Assembly: GCF_000243395.2 (NCBI RefSeq)
Contig: NZ_CM001484.1
Coordinates: forward strand, 1,475,568-1,539,567
Length of the DNA: 64,000 nt
From: Saccharomonospora glauca K62
Lineage (GTDB): Bacteria > Actinomycetota > Actinomycetes > Mycobacteriales > Pseudonocardiaceae
Direction of reading: 5' to 3'
Part shown: positions 47,377 to 56,255 of the stretch, in pieces
Position numbering within the stretch: the stretch's first letter is position 1
Layout of the letters: every line of letters begins with the position of its first letter
Program-made: the position numbers and the translations under genes
The notes under the pieces: model-generated
Told to the model about the DNA's origin: nothing
Database searches by the model: none
The model's input: the letters and a program-made list of their open reading frames with translations, nothing else

Positions 47377-47882
47377 CAGCGCCCCCTGATGATCGACTGT
47401 GATCGGTTCCACTCCGGAACGATCAGCAATCAGCGTGATCCGACGTCTGATGAATGTCAAGGAATGGTCTGAACCGGCTTCCTCGGACGGCCGTGGCGTG
47501 GTGGAACGGGGGTGGAGATGTGGTTGCGGGTGCGCGGAGAGCGGTTCTCGACGCTGATACGGCAGTTTCGGTAAGCGCCGAGGCTGTCGAGGCGAGACCC
47601 GACCGCCACCCCGAGGAATCGGGAAATGAGTCCATGACGGACAGTAGCGGAAGTCCACATCGAATCCCCGTTCCTTCGGAGGAAATCGGCAAAATCGGAC
47701 TCCACTGTGCATGTGCACGGGCAAACTTCTTGCCTTTCGCGTCCACACTGGCCTCGAACGAGGTGACTCCCCGGAACCGAGCATGATCGTCAACCGTCGA
47801 ACCGCTTGACGACGGGTGAGGGTCGAGGACCCTCCGGGCGCATCGAGGCCCCGGAGGAACGCCTCACCGGAAGGAGGTCATC
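47377..47882. other. Gene-free divergent region between the sialidase and an ESX-like locus
   Basis: No gene is convincing in 506 bases. The left end holds the sialidase ribosome site (AGGGGGC) and clustered GATCA/GATCG words near 47389-47430 that could be regulatory. The palindrome GTGCA-TG-TGCAC lies at 47707-47718. A near-perfect ribosome site GGAAGGAGG precedes the gene at 47883. Confidence 0.4.
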
Positions 47883-48398
47883 GTGAGCGGATACACCGTG
47901 GACATCGAGACCGTGATGCAGTTGGCGAGGACCAACTACGAGATCGCGGAACAGTACGCCGAGGTGACGAAGAAACTCGCCCGCACCGACGACGCGCGAG
48001 CTCATCTCACCAACCGCCACGGGTATGCCACCGTCGCGGACGAGGAGATCATCCGTCTGCTGGACGAGTTCGAGAACTACCTCAAGACCACGACGGCCCG
48101 CTACTACCTCACCGCGGAGCAGCTGGAGAAAGCGGCGGAACGCTACGTCCAACAGGAGAACGAGCAACGGGACGAGTACAACCGCTGGCGCGAGAGCTTC
48201 GAACGCAACGGTGTCGGCGACTACGACCTCCAGTGGGACCCGGACAAGGTCGCCGGGGACACGAAGCGGCCCGAGGAAGCCACCGACGAACAGGCCGACG
48301 GATTCGGTACCGAGGACAACCCCGCGGAGATCGACGAGCGGTCGCGCGAGTACCTCGAGGAACTGGAAGAGGCCACCGAAGAGGAGCGTGACCGCTGA
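47883..48398 (+). CDS. Helical ESX/EspC-like protein
   Basis: This 171-residue protein from the GTG at 47883 is acidic and almost wholly helical. The first ~100 residues form a helical hairpin (VDIETVMQLARTNYEIAEQYAEVTKKLAR and ENYLKTTTARYYLTAEQLEKAAERYV) like WXG100/EspC-type secretion substrates. The end has YLEELEEATEEE, a YxxxE-like signal. Type VII secretion is inferred from fold and the coupled neighbour; no core secretion gene is in the window. Its TGA overlaps the next ATG. Confidence 0.6.
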   Translation: MSGYTVDIETVMQLARTNYEIAEQYAEVTKKLARTDDARAHLTNRHGYATVADEEIIRLLDEFENYLKTTTARYYLTAEQLEKAAERYVQQENEQRDEYNRWRESFERNGVGDYDLQWDPDKVAGDTKRPEEATDEQADGFGTEDNPAEIDERSREYLEELEEATEEERDR

Positions 48399-49558
48399 TG
48401 GCCGACGACTACCTGGCCGAGCTGCAGGATGCGCTCGACCGCTTCGAGAAGAAACTGAAAGAGCGGTGGCAGGAGACCATGTACGACTGCGTCCGGCGCA
48501 TGGACTGGTGGGCCCCGCCCCCGGTCCACTTCCGACAGAACTACAACAGCGCGCCGGAAGTGTGGGAGTACCGCAAGCCCGAGGTCATGGCGCACCTCAC
48601 CTACGGGTGCGAGTACATGCGGTGGTACGAGGACGGGGCAAAGGGCTCCGTGAAGAACGTGTCCTGCCACGGCAAGATCCGGGACCGTGGCTCGCCCACC
48701 AACTACGAGGTGTGGTGGCACGACCACATCGTCCTCGTCGACGAGGACGAGATCGACTGCGGTGTCGGCGAGCTGTTCGCCAACGCCGAGGAGTGGGCCT
48801 GGCAGGACCGCAAGTGGATCTCCGATGTCCTACCGCTGTGGTCCGACAACAAGCCCGACGAGCTCAAGGAAGCACACGACACTCTCGTCGAGATGGCGGC
48901 CGACTTCGGTGCCACGTTGGAGGGCCCACGGGGTGGTGCGTTCCAATCCGCGTTGTCGTTGAGTGACAACGTGGACAAGATCTTCGTCGAACGCGACGAG
49001 GAGAAGGGCTGGCGCGTCGACTGGACCGGCACCGCGGCGGACCGTGTCGCCGAGGGCATCTTCGCCTCGACCAAGCCGACTTTGCTCAACCACGCCTTGT
49101 TCGCCAATGGCCTCGCCACACTCATCAACAGGCGAGCGAAGATCATCGACACTTACCGTAAGAACAACCTCAAACTGATCAACGCCGCCACCAAGGCGCT
49201 GGGGGAGAAGAACACCGAGACCGGCAGCCGCGACAAGTTCTGGCAGAGCCTTCAGGGGATCGGCACGGCGATCGCCATTCCTCCCAAGACGGCTCCCCTC
49301 GGGACTTCCCTCATCCTCATCGGGTGGTTGGGGGAGCGCCTCGACGGGGATACGAAGACCGTGTCCTACAAACATCACCCCGGCGAGGTGGCCAACGACC
49401 TCTACGACGACGTGATGAAGATGCTGGAAACCCTCGACGCCGACGAGGACGACCTGATCGCGGAGGTCACGCACTTCCGGAACGGCGTCAACGAGGTGCC
49501 CAGCACGTTCCTCGAACTCTACGACATCACGGAGAACGATCCCGAAGGCACGCGGTGA
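48398..49558 (+). CDS. Large ESX-associated protein of unknown function
   Basis: This 386-residue protein from the ATG at 48398 is coupled to the helical protein upstream. The N-terminal ~140 residues are tryptophan-rich (MDWWAPPPVHFRQNYN, WWHDHIVLVDEDE, EEWAWQDRKW), and a helical middle contains WRVDWTGTAADRVAEGIF, a WxG turn as in WXG100 proteins. A weakly hydrophobic segment (IGTAIAIPPKTAPLGTSLILIGWL) lies near residue 300. It may be a polymorphic-toxin-like or LXG-like secretion substrate; no toxin domain was recognised. Confidence 0.6.
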   Translation: MADDYLAELQDALDRFEKKLKERWQETMYDCVRRMDWWAPPPVHFRQNYNSAPEVWEYRKPEVMAHLTYGCEYMRWYEDGAKGSVKNVSCHGKIRDRGSPTNYEVWWHDHIVLVDEDEIDCGVGELFANAEEWAWQDRKWISDVLPLWSDNKPDELKEAHDTLVEMAADFGATLEGPRGGAFQSALSLSDNVDKIFVERDEEKGWRVDWTGTAADRVAEGIFASTKPTLLNHALFANGLATLINRRAKIIDTYRKNNLKLINAATKALGEKNTETGSRDKFWQSLQGIGTAIAIPPKTAPLGTSLILIGWLGERLDGDTKTVSYKHHPGEVANDLYDDVMKMLETLDADEDDLIAEVTHFRNGVNEVPSTFLELYDITENDPEGTR

Positions 49559-49741
49559 GCCGACGGCAAGTGGGTCGATAGTCCACAGTGGTCACTCTTT
49601 GCCGGAACCGTGGCGGAAGGAGCGTCGAGCCCCGCGACGGTGAGTGCGTGGCCCGTGCCGGGGCCGGCGGCGGACATCATCCCCCGGCCATCGGGAGTGA
49701 TCCGGCACCACACTGTCGGACCTCCCCGCTAGGTTGATGGC

Positions 49742-50569
49742 ATGCTTCTGCCCACCACGGTCCCCGGGGTCGTCGACCCACACACCGCGCGGCTGCTGCA
49801 GCCACGATGGGCGAGGGCGCGGACGGCGTTGTCGATCGCGTTGCTCGCCTGTCCGTGGGCGATCACGGCGCTTTGCGTGATCGCCGCTGCCATCGTCGGC
49901 GCCACGAGTGGGTCCGTGATGTGGTCGGTCGTGGCAGCGGTGGGAGCGGGCGTGCCCGCCGTCGTCCTGGCGGGCAGTGTCCACCGCCTGCTGTTCCATC
50001 CGCCCCGATGGGTACGGTCCGCCGCTGTCGGCTGTGGGACGCAGCTGGTGCTCGGCGTGTTGCCCGCCGTCGGCGCGGCGGCGAGTGCGGAGGGGGCCGG
50101 AGCCATGGTCGCGGTAGTGGTCCTGCCGCTGTCGCTGACCGCGGTGGTCGTCGCCGTGGTCAGCGCCTCACGCGCCATGCGGACGCTGCTGACTCCCGTG
50201 TCGTGGGAGCTGGGGGCGACGCCGTTCACCGTCGCCCTGCGAGCGCGGCTGCACGACACCGGAATGCTGACCGGGGAGGTGTCGTTGGGCACGTGGGGCA
50301 TCGCGTGGACGGCTCGGCGACACCGGGCCGTCGGGCGCGGAGCCGTCGCCTTCCACGCCGTGCGCGAGGCCCACGCGACGACACTCCCCGACACGGCGGG
50401 CCCGACACCGTGGTTGAGCCTGTCCGACGGGTCCACGGCCCGCATGACTCCGGGCCCGGTCGTGGTGCTGGACACCGAGTCCGGCACGGTCACCTTGCCG
50501 GTGGACGATCCTCGGCTCTTCGTCGCGATGCTGAACGCCCGCCTGGCCGTCCGGAACGACGCATGGTGA
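49742..50569 (+). CDS. Membrane protein of unknown function
   Basis: This 275-residue protein has four hydrophobic spans in its first ~140 residues (ALSIALLACPWAITALCVIA, a second near 55-75, then two around 90-140) and a soluble C-terminal part rich in beta patterns (GEVSLGTWGIAWTARRHRAV, VVVLDTESGTVTLPVDDPRL). The C-terminal domain recalls PH-like membrane proteins of actinomycetes. TAGGTT lies six bases before the ATG, possibly a leaderless promoter. It is convergent with the MazG-like gene. Confidence 0.65.
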   Translation: MLLPTTVPGVVDPHTARLLQPRWARARTALSIALLACPWAITALCVIAAAIVGATSGSVMWSVVAAVGAGVPAVVLAGSVHRLLFHPPRWVRSAAVGCGTQLVLGVLPAVGAAASAEGAGAMVAVVVLPLSLTAVVVAVVSASRAMRTLLTPVSWELGATPFTVALRARLHDTGMLTGEVSLGTWGIAWTARRHRAVGRGAVAFHAVREAHATTLPDTAGPTPWLSLSDGSTARMTPGPVVVLDTESGTVTLPVDDPRLFVAMLNARLAVRNDAW

Positions 50570-50611
50570 CTCGCCGGTGCGCGGCCTCGTCCTCGACGGG
50601 ACGAAAAGCCG

Positions 50612-50977
50612 TCACGCCCCCTCGGAGGGGAGTTGGTCGTACTTGTCGGCGCGTCCCCGAGCCAGCTCCACCGGATATTTCGCTTCGTTGAGCCGGAGTT
50701 TCTCCTCCGACGCCGCCAACAGGTCGACGCCGAGCACATCGGCCAGACGCACCAGATAGGCCAGCACGTCGGCGAGTTCGTGCCGAACCTGCTCGGCGGT
50801 GCGCGGGTCGGCCATGACGGCACGGGACTGCTCGGGGGTCAGCCACTGAAAGATCTCCACCAGCTCCCCGACCTCGCCCACGAGGGCCATGGCGAGGTTC
50901 TTCGGCGTGTGGAAGCGATTCCAGTCGCGCTCGTCGGCGAAGTCACGCAGACGGCGCCGCAGGTCGGCGAACTCCAT
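50612..50977 (-). CDS. MazG-like nucleotide pyrophosphohydrolase
   Basis: This 121-residue all-helical protein has the MazG/dCTPase metal motif: EVGELVEIFQW (ExxE) and, after ~35 residues, ELADVLAYLVRLADVL (ExxD). Its length and the start RRLRDFADERDWNRFHTPKNLAMAL match the RS21-C6/dCTP pyrophosphatase branch, which cleaves non-canonical or excess dNTPs. It lies 36 bases downstream of a DUF2075 helicase gene, a recurrent pairing. Confidence 0.88.
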   Translation of the reverse strand: MEFADLRRRLRDFADERDWNRFHTPKNLAMALVGEVGELVEIFQWLTPEQSRAVMADPRTAEQVRHELADVLAYLVRLADVLGVDLLAASEEKLRLNEAKYPVELARGRADKYDQLPSEGA

Positions 50978-51013
50978 GTCGGCCCAGCCTACGGTCCGGG
51001 GAACGGGGACGAC

Positions 51014-52903
51014 TCAACCGGTCATCTTCTCCAAAAACTCCCGGGTCTCCGGGTCCGTCGAGTACAGGCACACCCCGCTCAAGCCTCGCGTCAGCAGCAC
51101 CTTGTAGGTGTTGCGGATCAGCTCGGCGAAGTGGAGTTCGTCGGCCTTCTTCACGGTGGGGTCCTTGGAGTGTTCTCGCCTGGCCACCCACTGCCCGTCG
51201 CGGCGAACGAAGTCGGGGCCGAGAATGACGCCCGCCCAGTCGTACTCGAAACCCTGGGCGGTGTAGACGCAACCGACCTGCCCGAACCCTCGCGGGTCCG
51301 AGGCCCAGTAGTACGACTCCGGTGCCTCCGGCACCCGCTTGCCGGGTTTGGCGTTCCAGGGACGCCGCCAGTCGCCGATCACCACGTCGTCGACGAGTTT
51401 CTTGCCGTCGGCGGTCGACACCGGGTCGCTCCACGGCCAGCAGTAGCCCGCGGCGAGGCGTGCCGTACCGCCGTGGCGCGCCTGTTGCGCGATCAGCCAG
51501 GACTCCAACGCCGCGGGGGACTCGGCGGTGGTGACCACGAACTCGTCGTCCGCCTCGGCGAGATGGCTCCACGGCGTCGGTGCCATGCGGTCGAGCCCGA
51601 GCAGGCGCGCCACCCAGGTGTCGTAGGCGGCCGAGCCGCCGCACCGGAACTGACCCCGCAGGTGGACGACCTCGACAGCGCAACCCTTGGCCTCGGCGGC
51701 AGCCGTGATCTCCCGCAGCGATCCCATTTCTCCGGGCCGCACCGTCTGGTGCTCGTCCAGGAGGAACACGGGAACCCACGCGGCGTCGATCAACTCGTCG
51801 ATCTGACGCCTGGCACGCTCGCGGACTTCCCGCCGCGTGAACCGGTTGACGCTCGTCTCCCGGATGCGATGTGCCTCGTCGCAGACGAGCACGTCGAGAT
51901 CGCGGGGTTCGGCGGTGATGTAGTCGTTGAAGTACTTGAACAAGTTCTGCACTCGGGTGCTCCCGCGCCCGGCGATCTTGCGCATGCTCCGGGTGAAGGC
52001 GGCGGAGCCGGTCGCATGATGTACGGTGCGACCGCGGCGAGCGAGGTCACCGACGAGACTGAGGGCGATGGCGCTCTTGCCGGAACCCGGACCACCCAGC
52101 ACGACGACGACCGTCCTGGTGTTCGCGGTCCGCGCTTTCTCCACCGCTCGTTGCACCAGCTCGAACGCCACTTTTTGTTCGTCGAGCAGGACGAACTGCT
52201 CGCGTTCCCGGATCTCCTTCGCCGCGAGGTTGAGCAGCGGTTTCGACGGCGCGTGCGAGAAGCCGAGGAACTCGTCCGCCGCCGCCAGCGCCGCCTGTCG
52301 GGTGCCGTCGGGGTCCAGCCGAGAACGCAGTTGCCGTGCTAGCGCGGCCTTGTCGTCGAGAGTGAACAGGCGTCCGTACTCGCTCGGTTGGTATCGCGTG
52401 AGCGAGGAGACGAGCGAGGCTCGTGCGTTGTGCAGATAGGCGATCCCGCTCACGGCGTCGGGTCGCTCCGTAAGCGCCGGAGTCGAGTCGACGAGGTACT
52501 CGCAGTAGCCGCGCACCTGTTCCACGGGGTGGAGCAGGACGTCCGCGCCGTGGCCGGGCACGTGCACCAGGTCGTGGGCGACGAGCTCGGCGCGGGACCA
52601 CTGCTTCAGCTCGACCAGCACATAGCTGGGCGCGCCCGTCGTGGGATGGGTGCCGCACAGAACGGCGTCGACACGTTTGGGGCTATGGGGCAGCCGGTGT
52701 TCGAGCAGCACCTCGACGTGGCCCAGACCGGCGTCGATGAGATCGGTGAGCAGGACGGGAAGGCTGCGCCGCCACGACCGGACTTCGCCGGTACCCGCAC
52801 GTGCGTCGAGTTGGAAATCGGCTTGCTCCGCCAGCAGTGTGTGAAGCCGGTCGGCCTTCGCCTCGTCGAGCAGATCCACCGCACTCCTGCGGACGAGCGC
52901 CAC
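51014..52903 (-). CDS. DUF2075 DNA/RNA helicase-like protein
   Basis: The GTG at 52903 follows GGGGG and gives 629 residues. The N-terminal ~210 residues are nuclease-like (VEVLLEHRLPHSPKRVDAVLCG then VLVELKQW, a PD-(D/E)xK-type pattern). A superfamily 1 ATPase core follows with Walker A VVVLGGPGSGKSAIAL, Walker B VLVCDEAHRI, a Q-like VFLLDEHQTVRPGE and a late YTAQGFEYDWAGVI motif. DUF2075 proteins couple nucleic-acid translocation to an unknown job and often sit beside MazG-like enzymes, suggesting nucleotide or phage-defence roles. Confidence 0.87.
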   Translation of the reverse strand: MALVRRSAVDLLDEAKADRLHTLLAEQADFQLDARAGTGEVRSWRRSLPVLLTDLIDAGLGHVEVLLEHRLPHSPKRVDAVLCGTHPTTGAPSYVLVELKQWSRAELVAHDLVHVPGHGADVLLHPVEQVRGYCEYLVDSTPALTERPDAVSGIAYLHNARASLVSSLTRYQPSEYGRLFTLDDKAALARQLRSRLDPDGTRQAALAAADEFLGFSHAPSKPLLNLAAKEIREREQFVLLDEQKVAFELVQRAVEKARTANTRTVVVVLGGPGSGKSAIALSLVGDLARRGRTVHHATGSAAFTRSMRKIAGRGSTRVQNLFKYFNDYITAEPRDLDVLVCDEAHRIRETSVNRFTRREVRERARRQIDELIDAAWVPVFLLDEHQTVRPGEMGSLREITAAAEAKGCAVEVVHLRGQFRCGGSAAYDTWVARLLGLDRMAPTPWSHLAEADDEFVVTTAESPAALESWLIAQQARHGGTARLAAGYCWPWSDPVSTADGKKLVDDVVIGDWRRPWNAKPGKRVPEAPESYYWASDPRGFGQVGCVYTAQGFEYDWAGVILGPDFVRRDGQWVARREHSKDPTVKKADELHFAELIRNTYKVLLTRGLSGVCLYSTDPETREFLEKMTG

Positions 52904-53359
52904 TGTCAACCCCCACTGGGCACGCGTGAGTTACGCGCGGGTGGGGGCAGCGTCGAAGCGTGACTTCGGTGCCCGTCGGGCCGCGATCTTGCATCGTCAT
53001 GGTATCGGGTGGAGGCTCCCGCTCTCGGAGGGTCTGCGGTGACGGCCGGTTGGCCCCGGCCGGGCCTCGACCGGGGGCGATGACCACCGATTGCGCCGTT
53101 GCTCGGAAAGCATTAATCCGTATCCGAAAGGCTGATCTTGTCGGGCGGCGATGATAGAATTACGAGCGTAGGCAGGCAGTTCGGCACCGCGCACGTATCG
53201 TTCGATTTCGAGGGCTGTTCAGGTCGGCGGCAGTACTCGACGGTCTGGGGGTTTCGGGTCGCATTTCGACTGGGGGCGGAATTGGTCGTGGTGTGTCTTG
53301 TTCCCCGCGTGATTCGGTCGTTCGTGGTGCTTTCGTGACGGCGAACGGAGCTGGTTTCG
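52904..53359. other. Gene-free, relatively AT-rich divergent region
   Basis: These 456 bases hold no gene that can be supported. The stretch around 53100-53300 is clearly less GC-rich than its surroundings and contains TAGAAT (53155-53160), a possible -10 box without a good -35. It probably carries the promoter of the gene at 53360; its size and composition suggest acquired DNA. Confidence 0.35.
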
Positions 53360-54001
53360 GTGACTACCACTGCCCGTACCGTGTTCATCGGTGGACTCCA
53401 GTGGCTGGACTACGTCCACGCCGGTCCCCGCAAGGCCATGTCGATAGTGGCGGAGCAGAAGCGCCGTTATCTCGATCCCGAACGCCCCGCCTGGTCGGCG
53501 TACGGACCATTGCTGGCGGCTTTCCGGCGGGCGTTGAACTCGCCCGATCGGAAGAGTGAATTGGAAAAAGTCATCGAACAGGTCTCGGGCAAGGGAGATT
53601 GGCGGGCCGCCGCCTATCGGGACGCCTCCGAAGGATTCCTTTCCCTGATTCCCAAGCGGGCCACCGGAATACATGTCACTGATGCCACCTGGTCGGAAGG
53701 AAATCTGCGTATCGTATTTCGTCACCTGCTCGGGGTGTGCTTGCACGACAGAGCGGACACGCGGTGGCTGGTGCTTCCCTACTGCAAGGGTGAGGCGCTC
53801 AATCAGGACAGCGCCGACATCGTGCTGCAGATGATGGAGTCGTTCGCCGAGCTCGTCCTGCCGGGCTCCCGGCCCATCGTGCTCGACACCCGGCACGCCA
53901 CCCGCTACAAACTGCGCGCGAACGCCAACCGCGACAACATCGACGCCTGCGTGCGGGGGCTCGCCCTGGCCTACGAACGGCAGTGGTTCCTCACGGCCTG
54001 A
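53360..54001 (+). CDS. Protein of unknown function
   Basis: This 213-residue protein from the GTG at 53360 has a weak GGAG eight bases upstream. It is soluble, without signal peptide. Sequences such as ARTVFIGGLQWLDYVHAGPRKAM, HVTDATWSEGNLRIVF and RPIVLDTRHATRYKLRANANRDNIDA do not resemble a family I know. A role connected with the lower-GC DNA around it (mobile or defence) is only a guess. It ends at a long hairpin. Confidence 0.6.
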   Translation: MTTTARTVFIGGLQWLDYVHAGPRKAMSIVAEQKRRYLDPERPAWSAYGPLLAAFRRALNSPDRKSELEKVIEQVSGKGDWRAAAYRDASEGFLSLIPKRATGIHVTDATWSEGNLRIVFRHLLGVCLHDRADTRWLVLPYCKGEALNQDSADIVLQMMESFAELVLPGSRPIVLDTRHATRYKLRANANRDNIDACVRGLALAYERQWFLTA

Positions 54002-54033
54002 ACCGGGCCGGCCCCCTCCCGAATCCCGAAATG

Positions 54034-54076
54034 CTCGTCGAGCATCGCACCGCCTTCCGGTGCGGTGCTCGACGAG
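54034..54076. terminator. Long bidirectional hairpin between convergent genes
   Basis: A stem of 19 pairs (one G-T) runs from CTCGTCGAGCA-T-CGCACCG (54034-54052) to CGGTGCG-G-TGCTCGACGAG (54058-54076) with a 5-base loop. It lies between convergent genes and can serve both strands. There is no T-run. Confidence 0.8.
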
Positions 54077-54130
54077 GAGCCGAGTCGTTACCGGCCTTCC
54101 CGCGACGTGCGGCGGCCTTTGCCCGTGTTC

Positions 54131-54670
54131 TCAGTGGCGGGGAAGTTCGGCGCGGAAAGCGGAACTGGGGTTGCTGACGAGCACCGCGCCGCCCTCCGGC
54201 GCCGTCACCGCGCCGATCACGCGGGACATGCCGGCCCTGGAGAACGGGAAAGCCGACAGCACCACCAGCACGAACCCGGCCATCGCCACCCCCGCCAGCG
54301 CCGGCACCGAGCCCTTCTCGGCCAGCAACCCGACCACGAGGGAGCCGACGAACAGCAGCAGACCGCCGCCGAACATGACCGCGGCGACCCCGAGCCACCG
54401 GGCTCGCGTGCGCGTGCAGACGTCACACAGCGGCCATCCCTTGACCCGGGTGACTCGAACCTTGCGGGCGTGTTGCTCCAGGCGCTCCGCCATACCGAGC
54501 ACTCCGAGGCCGCCGACACGGCGCGTGCGACTGCCTTCGAGGCGCACCTTGGACTGCAGCGTGAAATCGGCGCGCTTCACCGCCGGCCTGCCGTGGCGCG
54601 AGCAATGTGAGGGAAGGGCTCCTTGCTCCACCAGATTCGCCGCGATTTCGATGATCTCGGACTCGGGCAT
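54131..54670 (-). CDS. Membrane protein of unknown function
   Basis: This 179-residue protein from the ATG at 54670 follows an AAAGG. The N-terminal half is soluble and contains CSRHGRPAVKRADFTLQSK, then CDVCTRTRARW, i.e. C-x2-C and other Cys/His residues that might bind metal. Two membrane spans follow (about 95-115 and 123-143), then a short tail with VIGAVTAPEGGAVLVSNPS. No family is recognised. It is divergent from the ESX-like locus at 54774. Confidence 0.6.
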   Translation of the reverse strand: MPESEIIEIAANLVEQGALPSHCSRHGRPAVKRADFTLQSKVRLEGSRTRRVGGLGVLGMAERLEQHARKVRVTRVKGWPLCDVCTRTRARWLGVAAVMFGGGLLLFVGSLVVGLLAEKGSVPALAGVAMAGFVLVVLSAFPFSRAGMSRVIGAVTAPEGGAVLVSNPSSAFRAELPRH

Positions 54671-54773
54671 GTGGGATCCTTTCCGGGCAAGTCGATCCCC
54701 AAGACCTGGAGCAAGCTTATCCGGGCAGTAGGGCGCGCGGTCGTGTCACCGCGCGGTGACCACGGAGGAGAAG

Positions 54774-55091
54774 GTGCCCGACGGCTTCAAAGCGAATCCC
54801 AAGAGTATCGAGAAGTTCGCTGAGCGCATCGATGAACTGAAGACCGACGCCAAGGCGGCGCAGACCTACGCCGAGGACCACCTGAACCTCGACGGCGAGG
54901 ACTCGCGGATGTACGTGACGGCCGCGAACGCGGCGAAGGAAGCCAGTGACTTCCTCAGCCGGAACTACCAAAGGCTCGCGGAGATCGTCGAGGCGGCGGC
55001 GTCCGAGCTGGACAAAGCCGCGGCCATGTACCACGAGACCGAGCAGGAGAAAGCCGCGCGTCTCGATGCCACCTACTCGACGGAAGGCTGA
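54774..55091 (+). CDS. EspC/WXG100-like small helical protein
   Basis: The GTG at 54774 with GGAGG five bases upstream gives 105 residues; a GTG at 54756 would add six. It is a helical hairpin (SIEKFAERIDELKTDAKAAQTYAEDHL and FLSRNYQRLAEIVEAAASELDKAAAMY) with a YHETE/YSTEG end, like ESX-secreted EspC-type proteins (DUF2580). It is the first of three tightly packed genes, so probably exported together with the WXG100-like product of the next gene. Confidence 0.7.
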   Translation: MPDGFKANPKSIEKFAERIDELKTDAKAAQTYAEDHLNLDGEDSRMYVTAANAAKEASDFLSRNYQRLAEIVEAAASELDKAAAMYHETEQEKAARLDATYSTEG

Positions 55092-55093
55092 AC

Positions 55094-55813
55094 ATGCCCG
55101 AATCCCCTGCGTCCAAGCTCGTCGATCCCACCGCCTCCGATCCCATCCCGGACCTGCTGGAGAACGTCATCGGGATCAGCCAGTACATCAGCGTCTCGTA
55201 CTGGGTCGGGCAGGCCATCGACCTCGTCTTCGACGTGAACCCCTTCTCGTGGGTCGCGGAACAGTTCGCCGGCGACTGGGAGAAAGTGCAGAAAGCCGGT
55301 GTCGCGATGGAGAAGCTGGGTGAGTTCCACGCCGCCTTCGCCGACGTCATCACGAGTGAGCTGAAAACCGTCTCCGCCGACTGGCAGGGCAACGCCTTCG
55401 AGGCGGCGAACAACTACTTCAGCGAATTCGCGAAGACGATCGAGGACCAGCAGCAGACCTTGGCCCAGATGGGCAAGGAGTTCAAGCAGACGGCGATCGG
55501 CATGTACGAGACGGCGAACTCCATCAAGTCGTTCCTCGAAATGCTGATGGACCTGCTCATCGCCATCGGCTTGGAACTGGCGGCGGCCGCCGCCAGCAGC
55601 TGGACCGTCGTCGGGCCCATCCTCTCCGGGGCCGCCGCGGCCGCGACGATCAGCAAGGCACTGGGGGTGTGGGGCGACATCCTCCAGGCGCACACGATCG
55701 CTTGGAACGCGGTTCAGGGACTCGTCGGTCTGACGGCGGGTTACCTCAGCACCCTGGGCGACATCGACAAGCACGCGTTGCCGGAAGACAACTACGACCA
55801 CCCCGGAGTGTGA
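55094..55813 (+). CDS. WXG100-like domain protein
   Basis: This 239-residue protein begins 2 bases after the previous stop. The segment around residues 75-125 has the WXG100 turn (SADWQGNAFEAANNYFSEFAKTIEDQQQ). A hydrophobic, alanine-rich span (LLIAIGLELAAAAASSWTVVGPIL) lies around 157-185, and the C-terminus is acidic. It is typical of actinomycete ESX-associated proteins that pair with an EspC-like partner. It may be a secreted or membrane-inserted component. Confidence 0.7.
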   Translation: MPESPASKLVDPTASDPIPDLLENVIGISQYISVSYWVGQAIDLVFDVNPFSWVAEQFAGDWEKVQKAGVAMEKLGEFHAAFADVITSELKTVSADWQGNAFEAANNYFSEFAKTIEDQQQTLAQMGKEFKQTAIGMYETANSIKSFLEMLMDLLIAIGLELAAAAASSWTVVGPILSGAAAAATISKALGVWGDILQAHTIAWNAVQGLVGLTAGYLSTLGDIDKHALPEDNYDHPGV

Positions 55814-55814
55814 C

Positions 55815-56204
55815 ATGGCCAAGCCGGAACCGGAGCCGATGCTCGACATCGCCCGTGGTGACGCGGCGCTTTCGCGTCATCTCAAGAACTCGCTGACGTT
55901 GTTGCGCGACAAGGTGCCCGACCCCGAGTTCCGTGCCCTGGTCGACGACATCCTCACGGGGCGCAGGAGCCTCCGGGACACCTTCACCTCGCCGGCCTTC
56001 GCGCGGGCGCTGGACCCGCTGGTGGACCAGGCCGTGCAGCACTACCGCGGCATGTCCGAGGAGGAACGCGAGGAACTCGCCAGGACGGGCGAGCAGCAGT
56101 TCGAGCAACTGCGACAAGACGAGACGAAGCGGGCCACGGCGCGCCGCCGCCGGGACGCCGACGAGGACGACGAGGACTTCAGCGACCGGAACTGGCTTCG
56201 CTAG
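55815..56204 (+). CDS. Small charged protein in the ESX-like locus
   Basis: This 129-residue protein starts one base after the previous stop (TGACATGG). It is helical and strongly charged (LSRHLKNSLTLLRDKVPDPEFRALVDDILTGRRSLRDTF) and ends in an Arg/Asp/Glu-rich tail (RRRRDADEDDEDFSDRNWLR). There is no signal or membrane span. It might be a chaperone or adaptor for the two upstream products. A 12-bp hairpin follows the stop. Confidence 0.65.
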   Translation: MAKPEPEPMLDIARGDAALSRHLKNSLTLLRDKVPDPEFRALVDDILTGRRSLRDTFTSPAFARALDPLVDQAVQHYRGMSEEEREELARTGEQQFEQLRQDETKRATARRRRDADEDDEDFSDRNWLR

Positions 56205-56210
56205 CCACGG

Positions 56211-56242
56211 GCCGGTCGAGCACCACACCGTGCTCGACCGGC
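56211..56242. terminator. Hairpin between convergent genes
   Basis: GCCGGTCGAGCA (56211-56222) and TGCTCGACCGGC (56231-56242) form a perfect 12-bp stem with an 8-base loop between the ESX-like operon and the convergent MmgE/PrpD gene. Confidence 0.8.
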
Positions 56243-56255
56243 TTCCGCGCCGTCG

